This document shows, one piece after another, positions 19,515 to 28,336 of a stretch of DNA of 44,180 bases. Origin of the DNA: Methylibium sp031393925. Its GTDB lineage: Bacteria > Pseudomonadota > Gammaproteobacteria > Burkholderiales > Burkholderiaceae_C. The position numbers and the translations under genes were made by a program. Numbering within the stretch: position 1 is the stretch's first letter; each line of letters begins with the position of its first letter. The notes below the pieces were generated by a model, which ran no database searches, was not told the DNA's origin, and worked only from the letters and a program-made list of their open reading frames with translations. The stretch covers positions 1 through 44,180 of the forward strand of contig NZ_JANMWL010000243.1 in assembly GCF_031393925.1 (NCBI RefSeq), in the 5' to 3' direction.

Positions 19515-20519
19515 TCAGGCCTCGGTGGCGCGGTGGCTTTGCCAGCGCCAGGCGTCGGCACACATCTGCGCCAGATCGCGCCGGGTGCGCCAGTTGAGCA
19601 GGGTGCTGGCCAGCGCCGGGTCGGCCCAGCAGGCGGCCACGTCGCCGGGGCGGCGCGGCGCAATGCGATAGGGCACCGGACGCCCGCTGGCCCCCTCGAA
19701 CGCGGCCACGAGCTGCAGCACCGACGCGCCTAGCCCGGTGCCGAGGTTCACCGTCAGTAGCCCAGCGTGACGCTTCAGGGCGTCGAGCGCCGCGACGTGT
19801 CCTTCGGCCAGGTCCATGACATGGATGTAGTCGCGAACGCCTGTGCCGTCGATCGTCGGATAGTCGTTGCCGAACACCTGCAACTCGGGCCGCACACCGG
19901 CCGCGACCTGCGCCACATAGGGCATCAAATTGTTGGGTATGCCCGTCGGGTCTTCGCCGATCAGCCCGCTTTCGTGCGCGCCCACCGGGTTGAAGTAACG
20001 CAGCCGCGCAATGCGCCAGTGCGGCTCGGCCCGCACCAGGTCGGCCAGCATCTGCTCGACCATGAGCTTGGTCCAGCCGTAGGGGTTGGTGGCGCAGAGC
20101 GGAGCGTCTTCGCGGATCGGCACCGAGGCCGGGTCACCGTAGACGGTGGCCGATGAAGAGAACACCAGCGTGTTAACCGCAGCGCGCTGCATCGCCTGCA
20201 GCAGCGCGAGCGTGCCGGCGAGGTTGTTCTGGTAGTAGCCCAGCGGTTGTGCGATTGATTCGCCGACCGCCTTGAGCGCCGCAAAGTGGATCACCGCCCG
20301 GACTTCGTGCTGGGCGAACACGCGGTCGAGCAGCGCCGAATCGCGCACATCGCCCTCGATGAACGTCGACCGCGCGCCACACAGGCGCTCGAGCCGGTCG
20401 AGCACGTCACGCCGGCTGTTTTGCAGGTTGTCGAGGATGAGGAAACGCTGGCCGGCGTTGGCCAGTGCCACGCAGGTGTGCGAGCCGATGAAGCCGGTAC
20501 CGCCGGTGACGAGGATCAT
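19515..20519 (-). CDS. galE: UDP-glucose 4-epimerase
   Basis: GalE interconverts UDP-glucose and UDP-galactose for exopolysaccharide, LPS and galactose metabolism. The 334-residue extended SDR protein has the NAD motif TGGTGFIGSH at residues 5-14, the SSSATVYG segment (121-128) and the catalytic pair Y147/K151 in NPYGWTK. The start ATG at 20519 has an AGGAG ribosome site about 11 bases upstream; a GTG at 20531 would overlap that site. It lies 93 bases after puuC on the same strand but has no metabolic link to that operon. Confidence 0.95.
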   Translation of the reverse strand: MILVTGGTGFIGSHTCVALANAGQRFLILDNLQNSRRDVLDRLERLCGARSTFIEGDVRDSALLDRVFAQHEVRAVIHFAALKAVGESIAQPLGYYQNNLAGTLALLQAMQRAAVNTLVFSSSATVYGDPASVPIREDAPLCATNPYGWTKLMVEQMLADLVRAEPHWRIARLRYFNPVGAHESGLIGEDPTGIPNNLMPYVAQVAAGVRPELQVFGNDYPTIDGTGVRDYIHVMDLAEGHVAALDALKRHAGLLTVNLGTGLGASVLQLVAAFEGASGRPVPYRIAPRRPGDVAACWADPALASTLLNWRTRRDLAQMCADAWRWQSHRATEA

Positions 20520-20612
20520 GCTGGGAGCCACTCCTGTTGCTGTTGCCGCTGGCGCGGCGTCGCTCGATTGTCGCGGCCGACCCGTGCCCGCAGGCGGTCG
20601 CGGCGCCCCGTG

Positions 20613-22109
20613 TTAGGGGTTGATGCGCAGCCACGTGGTCTTGAGTTCGGTGTACTTGTCCAGTGCGTGCAGCGACTTGTCGCGGCCGTTGCCGCTTTGC
20701 TTGTAGCCGCCGAAGGGCACGGTGATGTCGTCTTCGTCGTACTGATTCACATGCACGGTGCCGGCCCGCAGCGCGCGCGCCACCCGGTGCGCGCGGTCGA
20801 TGTGCGAGCTCCAGACGCTGGCTTGCAGGCCGTAGCTGGAATCGTTGGCCAGGGCAATCGCCTCGGCCTCGTCCTTGAAGCGGATGATGCAGAGCACCGG
20901 CCCGAAGATTTCTTCGCGCGCGATGCGCATGTCGTTGCGCACACCGTCGAACACGGTCGGCAGGACGTAGTAGCCGCCGCTCTCTCCCAACGCGCGCGTG
21001 CCGCCCGTCAGCAGCCGTGCGCCTTCCTGGTGGCCGGCGTCGATGTAGCCCATGACGGTGCGCAGCTGCCCGTCGTCGACCAGCGCGCCCATGACCGTTT
21101 TGGCATCCAGCGGGTTGGCGGGTCGGTAGTTCGGCGCCTCGGCGGCGACCCGCTTCGCGAAGTCGTCGGCAATGCTTTCATGCACCAGCAAGCGCGAGGG
21201 CGCGTTGCAGCTCTCGCCCTGATTGAAGAACATGCTGGCGGCGACGGTCTTGGCGCAGCGCTCGAGGTCATCGAAGTCGGGAAAGACGAGGAAGGCGCTC
21301 TTGCCGCCGAGTTCGTTGTAGACGCGCTTCAAGTTGCTGCGGCTCGCGTACTCGAGCATCTTGCGGCCCACGCGCGTGGAGCCGGTGAAGCCGATTGCGT
21401 CGACATCGGGGTGCAGCGCCAGCGCCTCGCCGGCCTCCGTACCGTAGCCGGGCACCACGTTGAACACGCCCGCAGGCAGCCCGGCGGCAAGCGCCAGTTC
21501 GGCCAGGCGCAACGCCGTGAGCGGGCTCTTTTCGCTGGGCTTGAGGACCACGCTGTTGCCGGCGGCCAGTGCCGGCGCGAGCTTCCAGGCCGCCATGATC
21601 ATCGGGTAGTTCCAGGGCACGATGGCGCCGATGACGCCCATGGCTTCGCGCTGGATCAAGCCGAGCGCATTAAGGCCGGTGGGCGCGATTTCGCCGTAGA
21701 CCTTGTCGATGGCTTCGGCGTACCAGGCGACGCAGCGCGCCGCCGCGGGAACATCCACGCTCATCGAGAACTGGATGGGCTTGCCCATGTCGAGCGTCTC
21801 CAGCAGCGCCAGTTCCTCGCGCGCGGCCATGATCTTTTCGGCGAAGGCGAGCAGGGTACGTTTGCGGGCGGCCGGTGACTTGCGCGCCCAGCGGCCGTCG
21901 TCGAAGGCAGCGCGCGCGCTCGCGACGGCGGCGTCCACGTCGGCCGCCTGGCAGCGGGCCACGCGGCCGAGCACGCGGGCATCGATCGGGGAGATGCAAT
22001 CGAAGCTTTCCTCGGCCAGCGCGGCACGGCGCTCGCCGCCGATAAAGGCGCGGCCGTCCAGACTCAGTTGCGCGGCACGGGCATGCCAGTCGATGGTGGT
22101 GATGCTCAT
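20613..22109 (-). CDS. puuC: Gamma-glutamyl-gamma-aminobutyraldehyde dehydrogenase (PuuC-like)
   Basis: An NAD(P)-dependent aldehyde dehydrogenase of the PuuC/KauB group, expected to oxidise gamma-glutamyl-gamma-aminobutyraldehyde (or 3-aminopropanal/GABAL) to the acid in putrescine catabolism. The 498-residue protein has the cofactor segment VPWNYPMIMAAWKLAPALA, the catalytic glutamate E266 in YNELGGKS and the catalytic cysteine C301 in FNQGESCNAPSR, and its length matches PuuC (495). It is the last gene of the minus-strand operon, 129 bases after the spuC-like gene, with a palindromic element in the gap. The exact aldehyde cannot be read from motifs, but puuA and puuD beside it make the gamma-glutamyl route most likely. 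Confidence 0.9.
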   Translation of the reverse strand: MSITTIDWHARAAQLSLDGRAFIGGERRAALAEESFDCISPIDARVLGRVARCQAADVDAAVASARAAFDDGRWARKSPAARKRTLLAFAEKIMAAREELALLETLDMGKPIQFSMSVDVPAAARCVAWYAEAIDKVYGEIAPTGLNALGLIQREAMGVIGAIVPWNYPMIMAAWKLAPALAAGNSVVLKPSEKSPLTALRLAELALAAGLPAGVFNVVPGYGTEAGEALALHPDVDAIGFTGSTRVGRKMLEYASRSNLKRVYNELGGKSAFLVFPDFDDLERCAKTVAASMFFNQGESCNAPSRLLVHESIADDFAKRVAAEAPNYRPANPLDAKTVMGALVDDGQLRTVMGYIDAGHQEGARLLTGGTRALGESGGYYVLPTVFDGVRNDMRIAREEIFGPVLCIIRFKDEAEAIALANDSSYGLQASVWSSHIDRAHRVARALRAGTVHVNQYDEDDITVPFGGYKQSGNGRDKSLHALDKYTELKTTWLRINP

Positions 22110-22137
22110 GGTGTCGGGGGTTGCGTCAACGAAAGGG

Positions 22138-22225
22138 GAAGGGGGCTCAGCGCCCGCCGGGCTGCCCCGAGGACGCTTGGCGTCCTTGCGAGGGGCAGGG
22201 AACGAAGTGAGCGTGGGGACATTTC
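22138..22225. repeat. REP-like palindromic element between spuC-like and puuC
   Basis: The gap holds a nested palindrome: GCCCC (22164-22168) with GGGGC (22192-22196) outside, and AGGACGC (22170-22176) with GCGTCCT (22180-22186) inside. Next to it are the G-rich segment GGAACGAAGTGAGCGTGGGG and a CGCCCGCCGGGC palindrome. It resembles intergenic repeat elements of Burkholderiales and may stabilise or split the operon mRNA. Only one copy is seen in this window. Confidence 0.5.
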
Positions 22226-22238
22226 ATTGCGGCACGGT

Positions 22239-23621
22239 TTACGCGCCATCAGCCGCCCTCACATCGGCCCAGGTCAGGTCCAGACAGCGGTGGATCAGCG
22301 CCATCATGTCGTCGATCTGCGCGCGCGTGATCACCAGCGGCGGCGCGATGATCATGCGGTCGCCGACGGCACGCATGATGAGACCGTTGCCGAAGCAGTG
22401 GCCGCGGCACAGCATGCCGACGCCGAGTTCCGCAGCGAACGGCGTGCCCGCGCGCTTGTCCATGACCAGCAGGACCGCGCCCATCAGGCCGCAGGTCTCG
22501 GCGTCGCCGACCAGGGGATGTTCCTTCAGGCTCGCGAACTGCGTCGCCAGGTAAGGGCCGGTGTCCTCGCGCACGCGCTCGACCAATCGCTCGCGTCGGA
22601 TGAGCCGAATGTTGGCCAGCGCCACCGCGCAGGCGACCGGATGGCCGCTGTAGGTGTAGCCGTGGTTGAACTCGCCGCCACGCTCGATGAGCACGCGCGC
22701 GACGCGCTCGCCGACCATCACGCCGCCGAGCGGTATGTAGCCCGAGGTCACGCCCTTTGCAAAGGTCATCAGGTCGGGCCGCGTGCCGAAGGTTTCAGAG
22801 CCCCACCACTGGCCGGTGCGGCCGAAGCCGCAGATGACTTCATCGGACACCAGCAGGATGCCGTAGCGCTCGCAGATCGCCTGCACCGCGGGCCAGTAGG
22901 TGGCGGGCGGAATGATCACGCCGCCGGCACCCTGGATCGGCTCGCCGATGAAGGCGGCCACGCGTTCGGGCCCGACCGCGAGGATCTTGTCTTCCAGCCA
23001 TGACGCGGCGAGGCGGCCGAAATCGTCGCGCGAGAGGCCGAGCGGGCGACCCAGCTCGTACCAGTAAGGCTGCTCGATGTGGGTGATGTCGGGTATCGGC
23101 AGGCCGCCCTGGGCATGCATGCCGCTCATGCCGCTGAGCGACGCGCCTGCCATCGTGGAGCCGTGATAGGCGTTGTTGCGGCTGATGATCAGCTTGCGCG
23201 CGGGCTGGCCGAGCAGGTCCCAGTAGCGGCGCACCATGCGCACCACGGTGTCGTTGCCTTCGGAGCCCGAGTTGCAGAAGAACACATGCTCGAACTGCGG
23301 CGGCGTCACCTCGGCCAGCAACTCGGCCAGCTCGATGGCCGGTGGCGTCGCGGTCTGAAAGAAGGCGTTGTAGAAGGGCAGTTGCGTGAGCTGTGCGGTG
23401 GCCGCGTCGATCAGGGCCTGCTGTGCGTAGCCGACATTCACGCACCACAGGCCGCTCATCGCGTCGAGGATCTTTTTGCCCTCGCTGTCCCAGAGATGGA
23501 TGTTGTCGGCACGGGTGATGACGCGCGTGCCCTTGGCGGCAAGCGACTGAAAGTCGGTGAAGGGGTGCAGGAAGTGGGCCGCGTCTGCCGCCTGCCATTG
23601 GGCCGTGGTGCGCTCGCTCAT
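22239..23621 (-). CDS. spuC: Polyamine:pyruvate aminotransferase, SpuC-like
   Basis: A class III PLP aminotransferase of 460 residues resembling SpuC, which transfers the amino group of putrescine or related diamines to pyruvate. It has PFTDFQSLAAKGTRVITRAD near the N-terminus, GLWCVNVGY, FFCNSGSEGNDT, the PLP aspartate in LVSDEVICGFGRTG and the Schiff-base lysine K289 in MTFAKGVTSGYIPLGG. The ATG at 23621 lies two bases after the puuA stop, so the genes are coupled. In this operon it probably replaces the PuuB oxidase, either by deaminating putrescine directly or by acting on gamma-glutamylputrescine. Confidence 0.9.
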   Translation of the reverse strand: MSERTTAQWQAADAAHFLHPFTDFQSLAAKGTRVITRADNIHLWDSEGKKILDAMSGLWCVNVGYAQQALIDAATAQLTQLPFYNAFFQTATPPAIELAELLAEVTPPQFEHVFFCNSGSEGNDTVVRMVRRYWDLLGQPARKLIISRNNAYHGSTMAGASLSGMSGMHAQGGLPIPDITHIEQPYWYELGRPLGLSRDDFGRLAASWLEDKILAVGPERVAAFIGEPIQGAGGVIIPPATYWPAVQAICERYGILLVSDEVICGFGRTGQWWGSETFGTRPDLMTFAKGVTSGYIPLGGVMVGERVARVLIERGGEFNHGYTYSGHPVACAVALANIRLIRRERLVERVREDTGPYLATQFASLKEHPLVGDAETCGLMGAVLLVMDKRAGTPFAAELGVGMLCRGHCFGNGLIMRAVGDRMIIAPPLVITRAQIDDMMALIHRCLDLTWADVRAADGA

Positions 23622-23623
23622 GA

Positions 23624-24991
23624 TCAGACGTGCAGCAGCAAGTGCTCCCGCTCCCACGGCGAAATAACCTTCATGAATTCGGCGTACTCGATCTCCTTGA
23701 CCTCGGTGTAGACGGTCACGAAGGCTTCGCCCAGCACCTCCGCCAGGTCCTTCTGGTGGCGCAGCAAATCCAGCGCCTCGCCCAGGCTGCGCGGCAGTTG
23801 GAAGTCACCGAGGTAGGCGTCGCCCTTGCATTCGGGGGTGGGCTCGAGCTTTTGCTGGATGCCCAGCCAGCCGCACGCGAGCGTGGCGGCGAATGCCACG
23901 TAGGGGTTGGCGTCGGCGCCGATCACGCGGTTCTCGATGCGCCTTGCGGAGGGAACAGCCACCGGCGAGCGGATGCCGACGGTGCGGTTGTCGCAGCCCC
24001 ACTGGATGTTGATCGGCGCGGCGGTGTTGCGCGCCAGGCGCCGGTAGCTGTTGACGTAGGGCGCAAACATCGCCATTGCCGCCGGCACGTATTTCTGCAG
24101 GCCGCCGATGTACCAATAGAACTCCTTGCTCGGCGTGCCGTCCTCGTTGCTGAAGATGTTGCGCCCGCTGGCCTTGTCGACCAGGCTCTGGTGGATGTGC
24201 ATGGCGCTGCCCGGCTCGCCGGCGATCGGCTTGGCCATGAAGGTGGCGAACATGTCGTGGCGCAGCGCCGCCTCGCGCAAGGTGCGCTTGAAGAAGAACA
24301 CCTCGTCGGCCAGGCTCAGCGGGTCGGCATGAAAGAAGTTGATCTCCATCTGCCCGGCGCCGATCTCGTGGATCAGCGTGTCGACATTCAGGCCCATCTG
24401 CTTGCAGTAGTCGTAGACGTCCTCGAACAGCGGATCGAACTCGTTGACGGCATCGATCGAATACGCCTGGCGCGAGGTCTCGGCGCGGCCGCTGCGGCCG
24501 ATCGGCGGTTTGAGCGGCATGTCGGGGTCGGTGTTGCGCGCGACCAGGTAGAACTCCAGCTCCGGCGCGACGATCGGCGCCCATCCTTTTGCGGCGTAGA
24601 GATCGCACACGCGCCGCAGCACCGAGCGCGGCGCATACGGGATCAGCCGGCCGTTCTTGTCGTAGCAGTCGTGGATCACCTGCGCCGTCGGGTCGGTGGC
24701 CCAGGGCACGATGCGCACCGTGCTGGCGTCGGGCTGCAGGTGCATGTCCATGTCGTTGGGGCTGATCACGTCGTAGTACGGCCCCTCGGTCGGGAACTCG
24801 CCCGTCACGCCCATCGCCACCACCGCTTCGGGCAGGCGCATGCCGCGGTCTTCGGTGAACTTCTCGCGCGGCAGGATCTTGCCGCGCGCCACGCCGGTGA
24901 GGTCGGGCACCAGGCATTCGATCTCGGTCACGTGGCGCTCGTTGAGCCACTTTTCGAGTTCGCTGAAAGTGAAGTTATCGCGTACGACCAT
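23624..24991 (-). CDS. puuA: Gamma-glutamylputrescine synthetase (PuuA/SpuB-like)
   Basis: A 455-residue glutamine-synthetase-family ligase that joins glutamate to a polyamine with ATP, the first step of the gamma-glutamylated putrescine pathway. Family motifs are APELEFYLVAR, IHEIGAGQMEINFF, SAMHIHQSLVD, NIQWGCDNRTVGIR and GADANPYVAFAATLACGWLGI. It lacks the adenylylation tyrosine motif of GlnA, and the neighbours puuD, puuC and a transaminase point to polyamine rather than ammonia assimilation. Gamma-glutamylmethylamide synthetase is a related alternative, but the partner enzymes of that route are not present. Its start overlaps the puuD stop by 17 bases. Confidence 0.92.
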   Translation of the reverse strand: MVVRDNFTFSELEKWLNERHVTEIECLVPDLTGVARGKILPREKFTEDRGMRLPEAVVAMGVTGEFPTEGPYYDVISPNDMDMHLQPDASTVRIVPWATDPTAQVIHDCYDKNGRLIPYAPRSVLRRVCDLYAAKGWAPIVAPELEFYLVARNTDPDMPLKPPIGRSGRAETSRQAYSIDAVNEFDPLFEDVYDYCKQMGLNVDTLIHEIGAGQMEINFFHADPLSLADEVFFFKRTLREAALRHDMFATFMAKPIAGEPGSAMHIHQSLVDKASGRNIFSNEDGTPSKEFYWYIGGLQKYVPAAMAMFAPYVNSYRRLARNTAAPINIQWGCDNRTVGIRSPVAVPSARRIENRVIGADANPYVAFAATLACGWLGIQQKLEPTPECKGDAYLGDFQLPRSLGEALDLLRHQKDLAEVLGEAFVTVYTEVKEIEYAEFMKVISPWEREHLLLHV

Positions 24992-25775
24992 GATTCATCC
25001 GTTGCTGCGCCGCGCGCGCACCGCGGCAGGCATCGCCGAAAGCGCGCAGCAGTTTCATCGAGACCGGGTTGTCCTCGGCCGCCCACTCGGGATGCCATTG
25101 CAGGCCGAGATTAAAGCCGGTGGCAGCGTGCCAGCTGAAGGCTTCGATCACGCCGTCAGGCGCGGTAGCCTCGATGCGCAGACCCGGCGCGAGCCGATGG
25201 ACGCCTTGGCCGTGCAGGCTGTTGACGGAGAAATCGGCGCCGCCCAGCACGCGCTCGAGCAGACCGCCGGGCGCGACCTTCACCGCATGCGCGGGGCCGT
25301 ACTGCACCGCGAGCGACTGCGTGTCGTCTTCGCGGTGGTCCATCAGGCCGGGCTGCTCGTGCAACGCTTGATGCAGCGTGCCGCCAAGTGCGACGTTCAT
25401 TTCCTGGAAGCCTCGGCAGACGGCCAACAGCGGTATGCCACGTTCGAGCGCGCGGGGAATCAGCGGCAGGGTCCAGGCGTCGCGCGCGCTGTCGAGCGGC
25501 AGACTCGCGTCGCGCACCGACTCGTTGAAGTGGCGCGGGTCCACGTTGCTCGGTGAGCCGGTGAGGAACACGCCGCAGGCCAGGTCGAGCAGTTCGTCGA
25601 CCTCCTGTGCCCCGGCTGCCGGCACCACCAGGGGCAGGCAGCCGGCCAGATGCACCGCGTCGATGTACTTCTTGCCGGCGAGATGGAAAACGTGGTCGCC
25701 GACCTGACGGTTGCAGCTTGGCACCAGCACGACAGGGCGTGCGGCGGCGGGGGCGGCGAGGGCGCGCGGGTTCAT
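24975..25775 (-). CDS. puuD: Gamma-glutamyl-gamma-aminobutyrate hydrolase (PuuD/SpuA-like)
   Basis: A class I glutamine amidotransferase-like hydrolase (peptidase C26) that releases GABA and glutamate from gamma-glutamyl-GABA. The 266-residue protein has the nucleophile elbow LLAVCRGFQEMNVALGG with C120 and the catalytic H228 and E230 in LQWHPEW. The segment GVFLTGSPSNVDP is also family-typical. I chose the ATG at 25775, which overlaps the stop of the preceding aminotransferase by four bases (ATGA), an arrangement for coupled translation; longer frames upstream are arginine/proline-rich and not conserved. Confidence 0.93.
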   Translation of the reverse strand: MNPRALAAPAAARPVVLVPSCNRQVGDHVFHLAGKKYIDAVHLAGCLPLVVPAAGAQEVDELLDLACGVFLTGSPSNVDPRHFNESVRDASLPLDSARDAWTLPLIPRALERGIPLLAVCRGFQEMNVALGGTLHQALHEQPGLMDHREDDTQSLAVQYGPAHAVKVAPGGLLERVLGGADFSVNSLHGQGVHRLAPGLRIEATAPDGVIEAFSWHAATGFNLGLQWHPEWAAEDNPVSMKLLRAFGDACRGARAAQQRMNHGRTR

Positions 25776-27094
25776 GCGCCTGCCGCGGACCCAGAACGCA
25801 CGAGCGCATCGGCCAGCGTGGTGATGATTTGGTCGACGTGCCGGTTCTCGATGATCAGCGGCGGCGACAGCGCGATCGTGTCGCCGGTGGTGCGGATCAG
25901 CACGCCGCGCTCCCAGCATTGAAGAAAAACGTCGAAGGCGCGCTTGCCGGGGCTGCCTTCGATGGGCGCCAGCTCAACGCCGCCCACCAGCCCGATGTTG
26001 CGGATGTCGATGACATGCGGCAGGCCCTTCAGGCTGTGCAGCGCGTCGGCGAAGTACGGCTCCATCTGCGCGCCGCGCGTGAGCAAGCCGTCCTCGGCGT
26101 AGGTGTCGAGCGTGCCGAGCGCCGCGGCGCAGGCCAGCGGGTGGCCCGAGTAGGTGTAGCCATGAAAGAACTCGATCAGGTGCTCGGGGCCTTGCATGAA
26201 AACGTCGTGGATCGCGCCGGTGGCGAACACCGCGCCCATCGGCACCGAGCCGTTGGTCAGGCCCTTGGCCACCGTCATCAGATCGGGTGTCACGCCGAAG
26301 CGTTGCGCGCCAAAGGCTGCACCCGTGCGCCCGAAGCCGGTGATGACCTCGTCGAAGATCAGCAGGATGCCGTGCCGGTCGCAAATTGCGCGCAACCGCT
26401 GCAGGTAGCCCACTGGCGGCAGCAGCACGCCGGTCGAGCCGGCCACCGGCTCGACGATCACCGCAGCGATGGTCGAGGCATCGTGCAGCGCGACCAGCCG
26501 CTCCAGGTCGTCGGCCAACTCGGCGCCGTGCGCCGGCTGGCCGACCGTGAAGGCATTGCGTGCCGGGTCGTGGGTGTGGCGGATGTGGTCCACGCCGCTG
26601 AGCAGCGCACCGAACATCTTGCGGTTGGCGACCATGCCTCCGACCGAGATGCCGCCGAAATTGACGCCGTGATAGCCGCGTTCGCGGCCGATCAAGCGCG
26701 TGCGCGAACCTTCGCCGCGCACGCGGTGGTAGGCCAGCGCCATCTTGAGTGCGGTGTCCACCGCCTCGGAGCCCGAGTTGGTATAGAACACTTTGTCGAG
26801 CCCCGGCGGCGTGAGTTCGACCAGCCGCTCGGCCAGCTCGAAAGCCTTGGGATGGGCCATGTTGAAGGGCGGCGCGAAATCCAGTTCCGTGGCCTGCCGG
26901 CGGATCGCCTCGACGATCTTCGGCCGGGCATGGCCGGCGTTCACGCACCACAGGCCGGCGATGCCGTCGAGCACCTCGCGGCCCTCGGGTGTCCAGAAGT
27001 GCATGCCCGACGCCTTAACCAGCAGGCGGGGCGCTTTCTTGAACTGGCGGTTGGCCGTGAACGGCATCCAGTAGGCATCGAGATCGGTGGTCAT
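25772..27094 (-). CDS. Omega-amino acid:pyruvate aminotransferase
   Basis: A second class III aminotransferase, 440 residues, closest in pattern to beta-alanine/omega-amino acid:pyruvate transaminases (BauA/omega-APT): the N-terminus AYWMPFTANRQFKKAPRL, GLWCVNAGHARP, FYTNSGSEAVDTALKMALAYHR, RERGYHGVNFGGISVGGM, LIFDEVITGFGRTG and the PLP lysine K277 in MTVAKGLTNGSVPMG. As first gene of the operon it may use GABA, beta-alanine (from spermidine/diaminopropane) or an aminated intermediate, giving succinate or malonate semialdehyde. It differs clearly from the SpuC-like enzyme, so the operon carries two distinct transaminases. Confidence 0.9.
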   Translation of the reverse strand: MTTDLDAYWMPFTANRQFKKAPRLLVKASGMHFWTPEGREVLDGIAGLWCVNAGHARPKIVEAIRRQATELDFAPPFNMAHPKAFELAERLVELTPPGLDKVFYTNSGSEAVDTALKMALAYHRVRGEGSRTRLIGRERGYHGVNFGGISVGGMVANRKMFGALLSGVDHIRHTHDPARNAFTVGQPAHGAELADDLERLVALHDASTIAAVIVEPVAGSTGVLLPPVGYLQRLRAICDRHGILLIFDEVITGFGRTGAAFGAQRFGVTPDLMTVAKGLTNGSVPMGAVFATGAIHDVFMQGPEHLIEFFHGYTYSGHPLACAAALGTLDTYAEDGLLTRGAQMEPYFADALHSLKGLPHVIDIRNIGLVGGVELAPIEGSPGKRAFDVFLQCWERGVLIRTTGDTIALSPPLIIENRHVDQIITTLADALVRSGSAAGA

Positions 27095-27298
27095 GCGCGG
27101 TGTTCCTGGCTTGGCGTTTCGGTCCTGGGTGGCGGCGTGCGCAACCCGGCAGAAATCCCAGTCTAGCGGCGCGGCCGGCCGTGTGCCGGGCTGGCACAGC
27201 GCAGGGGCTTCCCCGCGGTTGACGCAGGGCGTGGGTGCCGCGCAGCATCACGCCTTTTGATGATCGTGCCCGGCCGCAGCAGCCCCCAAGCCCCCACC

Positions 27299-28336
27299 AT
27301 GGACCGACACGACGCACTGCTGGCCGACTGGCGAGCGCGTGCCCTGCAACTCGAAGCGCTCGCCGCGCAAGCGGTGATCGGCCAGCCGCGCGTGATCCGG
27401 CTCGTCACCACCGCGGTGTTTGCGCGCGGCCATGTGCTGCTGCAGGGCGATGTGGGCGTGGGCAAGACGACCTTGCTGCGCGCCTTCGCCCGGCTCATTG
27501 GCGGCGCCTTCTCGCGCGCCGAAGGCACCATCGACCTGATGCCCAACGATCTGGTCTACCACACCCACATCGGCAACGACGGCAAGCCGGCGATCAATCC
27601 CGGTCCGCTCACCGAGCATGGCGAAGACCTGACGATTTTTTTCTTCAACGAGATCAATCGCGCTCGTCCGCAGGTGCATGCGCTGCTGCTGCGCGTGATG
27701 GCCGAGCGCAGCCTCACCGCCTTTCAGCGCGAGCTGCGGCTGCCGCACCTGCTGGTGTTCGCCGACCGTAACCGCGTCGAGCGCGAAGAGACCTTCGAGA
27801 TCTCGTCGGCGGCGCGCGACCGCTTCATGATGGAGATCACCATCGATGCGCCCGAGGGCGAGGCTGATCGCCGTGCGCTGATTTTCGAGCCGCGTTTTCA
27901 CGACGCCGATGCGCTGATCGGGCAGCTGCCCGCGGCGGTGCTGCCCTACCAGGAACTCGGCGACATCGCCGCGGCGGTGCAGCAGCACGTGCAGGCCAGT
28001 CCCGCGCTGCAGGATTACGCGCTGCGCCTGTGGCGCGCCACGGCGGCGCCCGCCGACCACGGCGTGCGGCTTGACGCGCTCGACCTGCACGACGCCAGCG
28101 CCAACGAGGTGATGCTGGCGGGCGCGAGCCCGCGCGGCATGAGCCTGTTGCTGCGCGCCGCGCGCGTGGGTGCCTGGCTCGACGGCCGCGACTACCTCAC
28201 GCCAGAAGACGTGCGCGGCGTCTTCACCGAGACCGTCGCACACCGCCTGTGCCTGCAGCCGGTCTACGAGCTGCGGCGCCCCGAAATCATCGGCGCGTTG
28301 GTGCGCGGCATCCTGGACCACGTCGCCGCCCCGTGA
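27299..28336 (+). CDS. mxaR: MoxR-family AAA+ ATPase, MxaR-like
   Basis: A 345-residue AAA+ ATPase of the MoxR class. Walker A is GDVGVGKTT at residues 50-58. The Walker B strand reads LTIFFFNEINRARP, with Asn (N117) where most MoxR proteins have Asp, followed by catalytic Glu (E118). The sensor region ADRNRVEREETFEISSAARDRF and a C-terminal lid follow. MoxR ATPases act as chaperones with von Willebrand-domain partners to mature enzyme complexes; MxaR is the version in methanol dehydrogenase clusters. The four downstream overlapping partners support this. The ATG at 27299 is chosen, though an ATG at 27260 is in frame and neither has a good ribosome site. It diverges from the polyamine operon over about 200 bases in which I see no strong promoter. 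Confidence 0.8.
   Translation: MDRHDALLADWRARALQLEALAAQAVIGQPRVIRLVTTAVFARGHVLLQGDVGVGKTTLLRAFARLIGGAFSRAEGTIDLMPNDLVYHTHIGNDGKPAINPGPLTEHGEDLTIFFFNEINRARPQVHALLLRVMAERSLTAFQRELRLPHLLVFADRNRVEREETFEISSAARDRFMMEITIDAPEGEADRRALIFEPRFHDADALIGQLPAAVLPYQELGDIAAAVQQHVQASPALQDYALRLWRATAAPADHGVRLDALDLHDASANEVMLAGASPRGMSLLLRAARVGAWLDGRDYLTPEDVRGVFTETVAHRLCLQPVYELRRPEIIGALVRGILDHVAAP

Noticed and set aside
20286..21878. A 530-codon open frame on the plus strand across galE and puuC
   Set aside because: It is the antisense of two well-supported enzymes with intact catalytic motifs.
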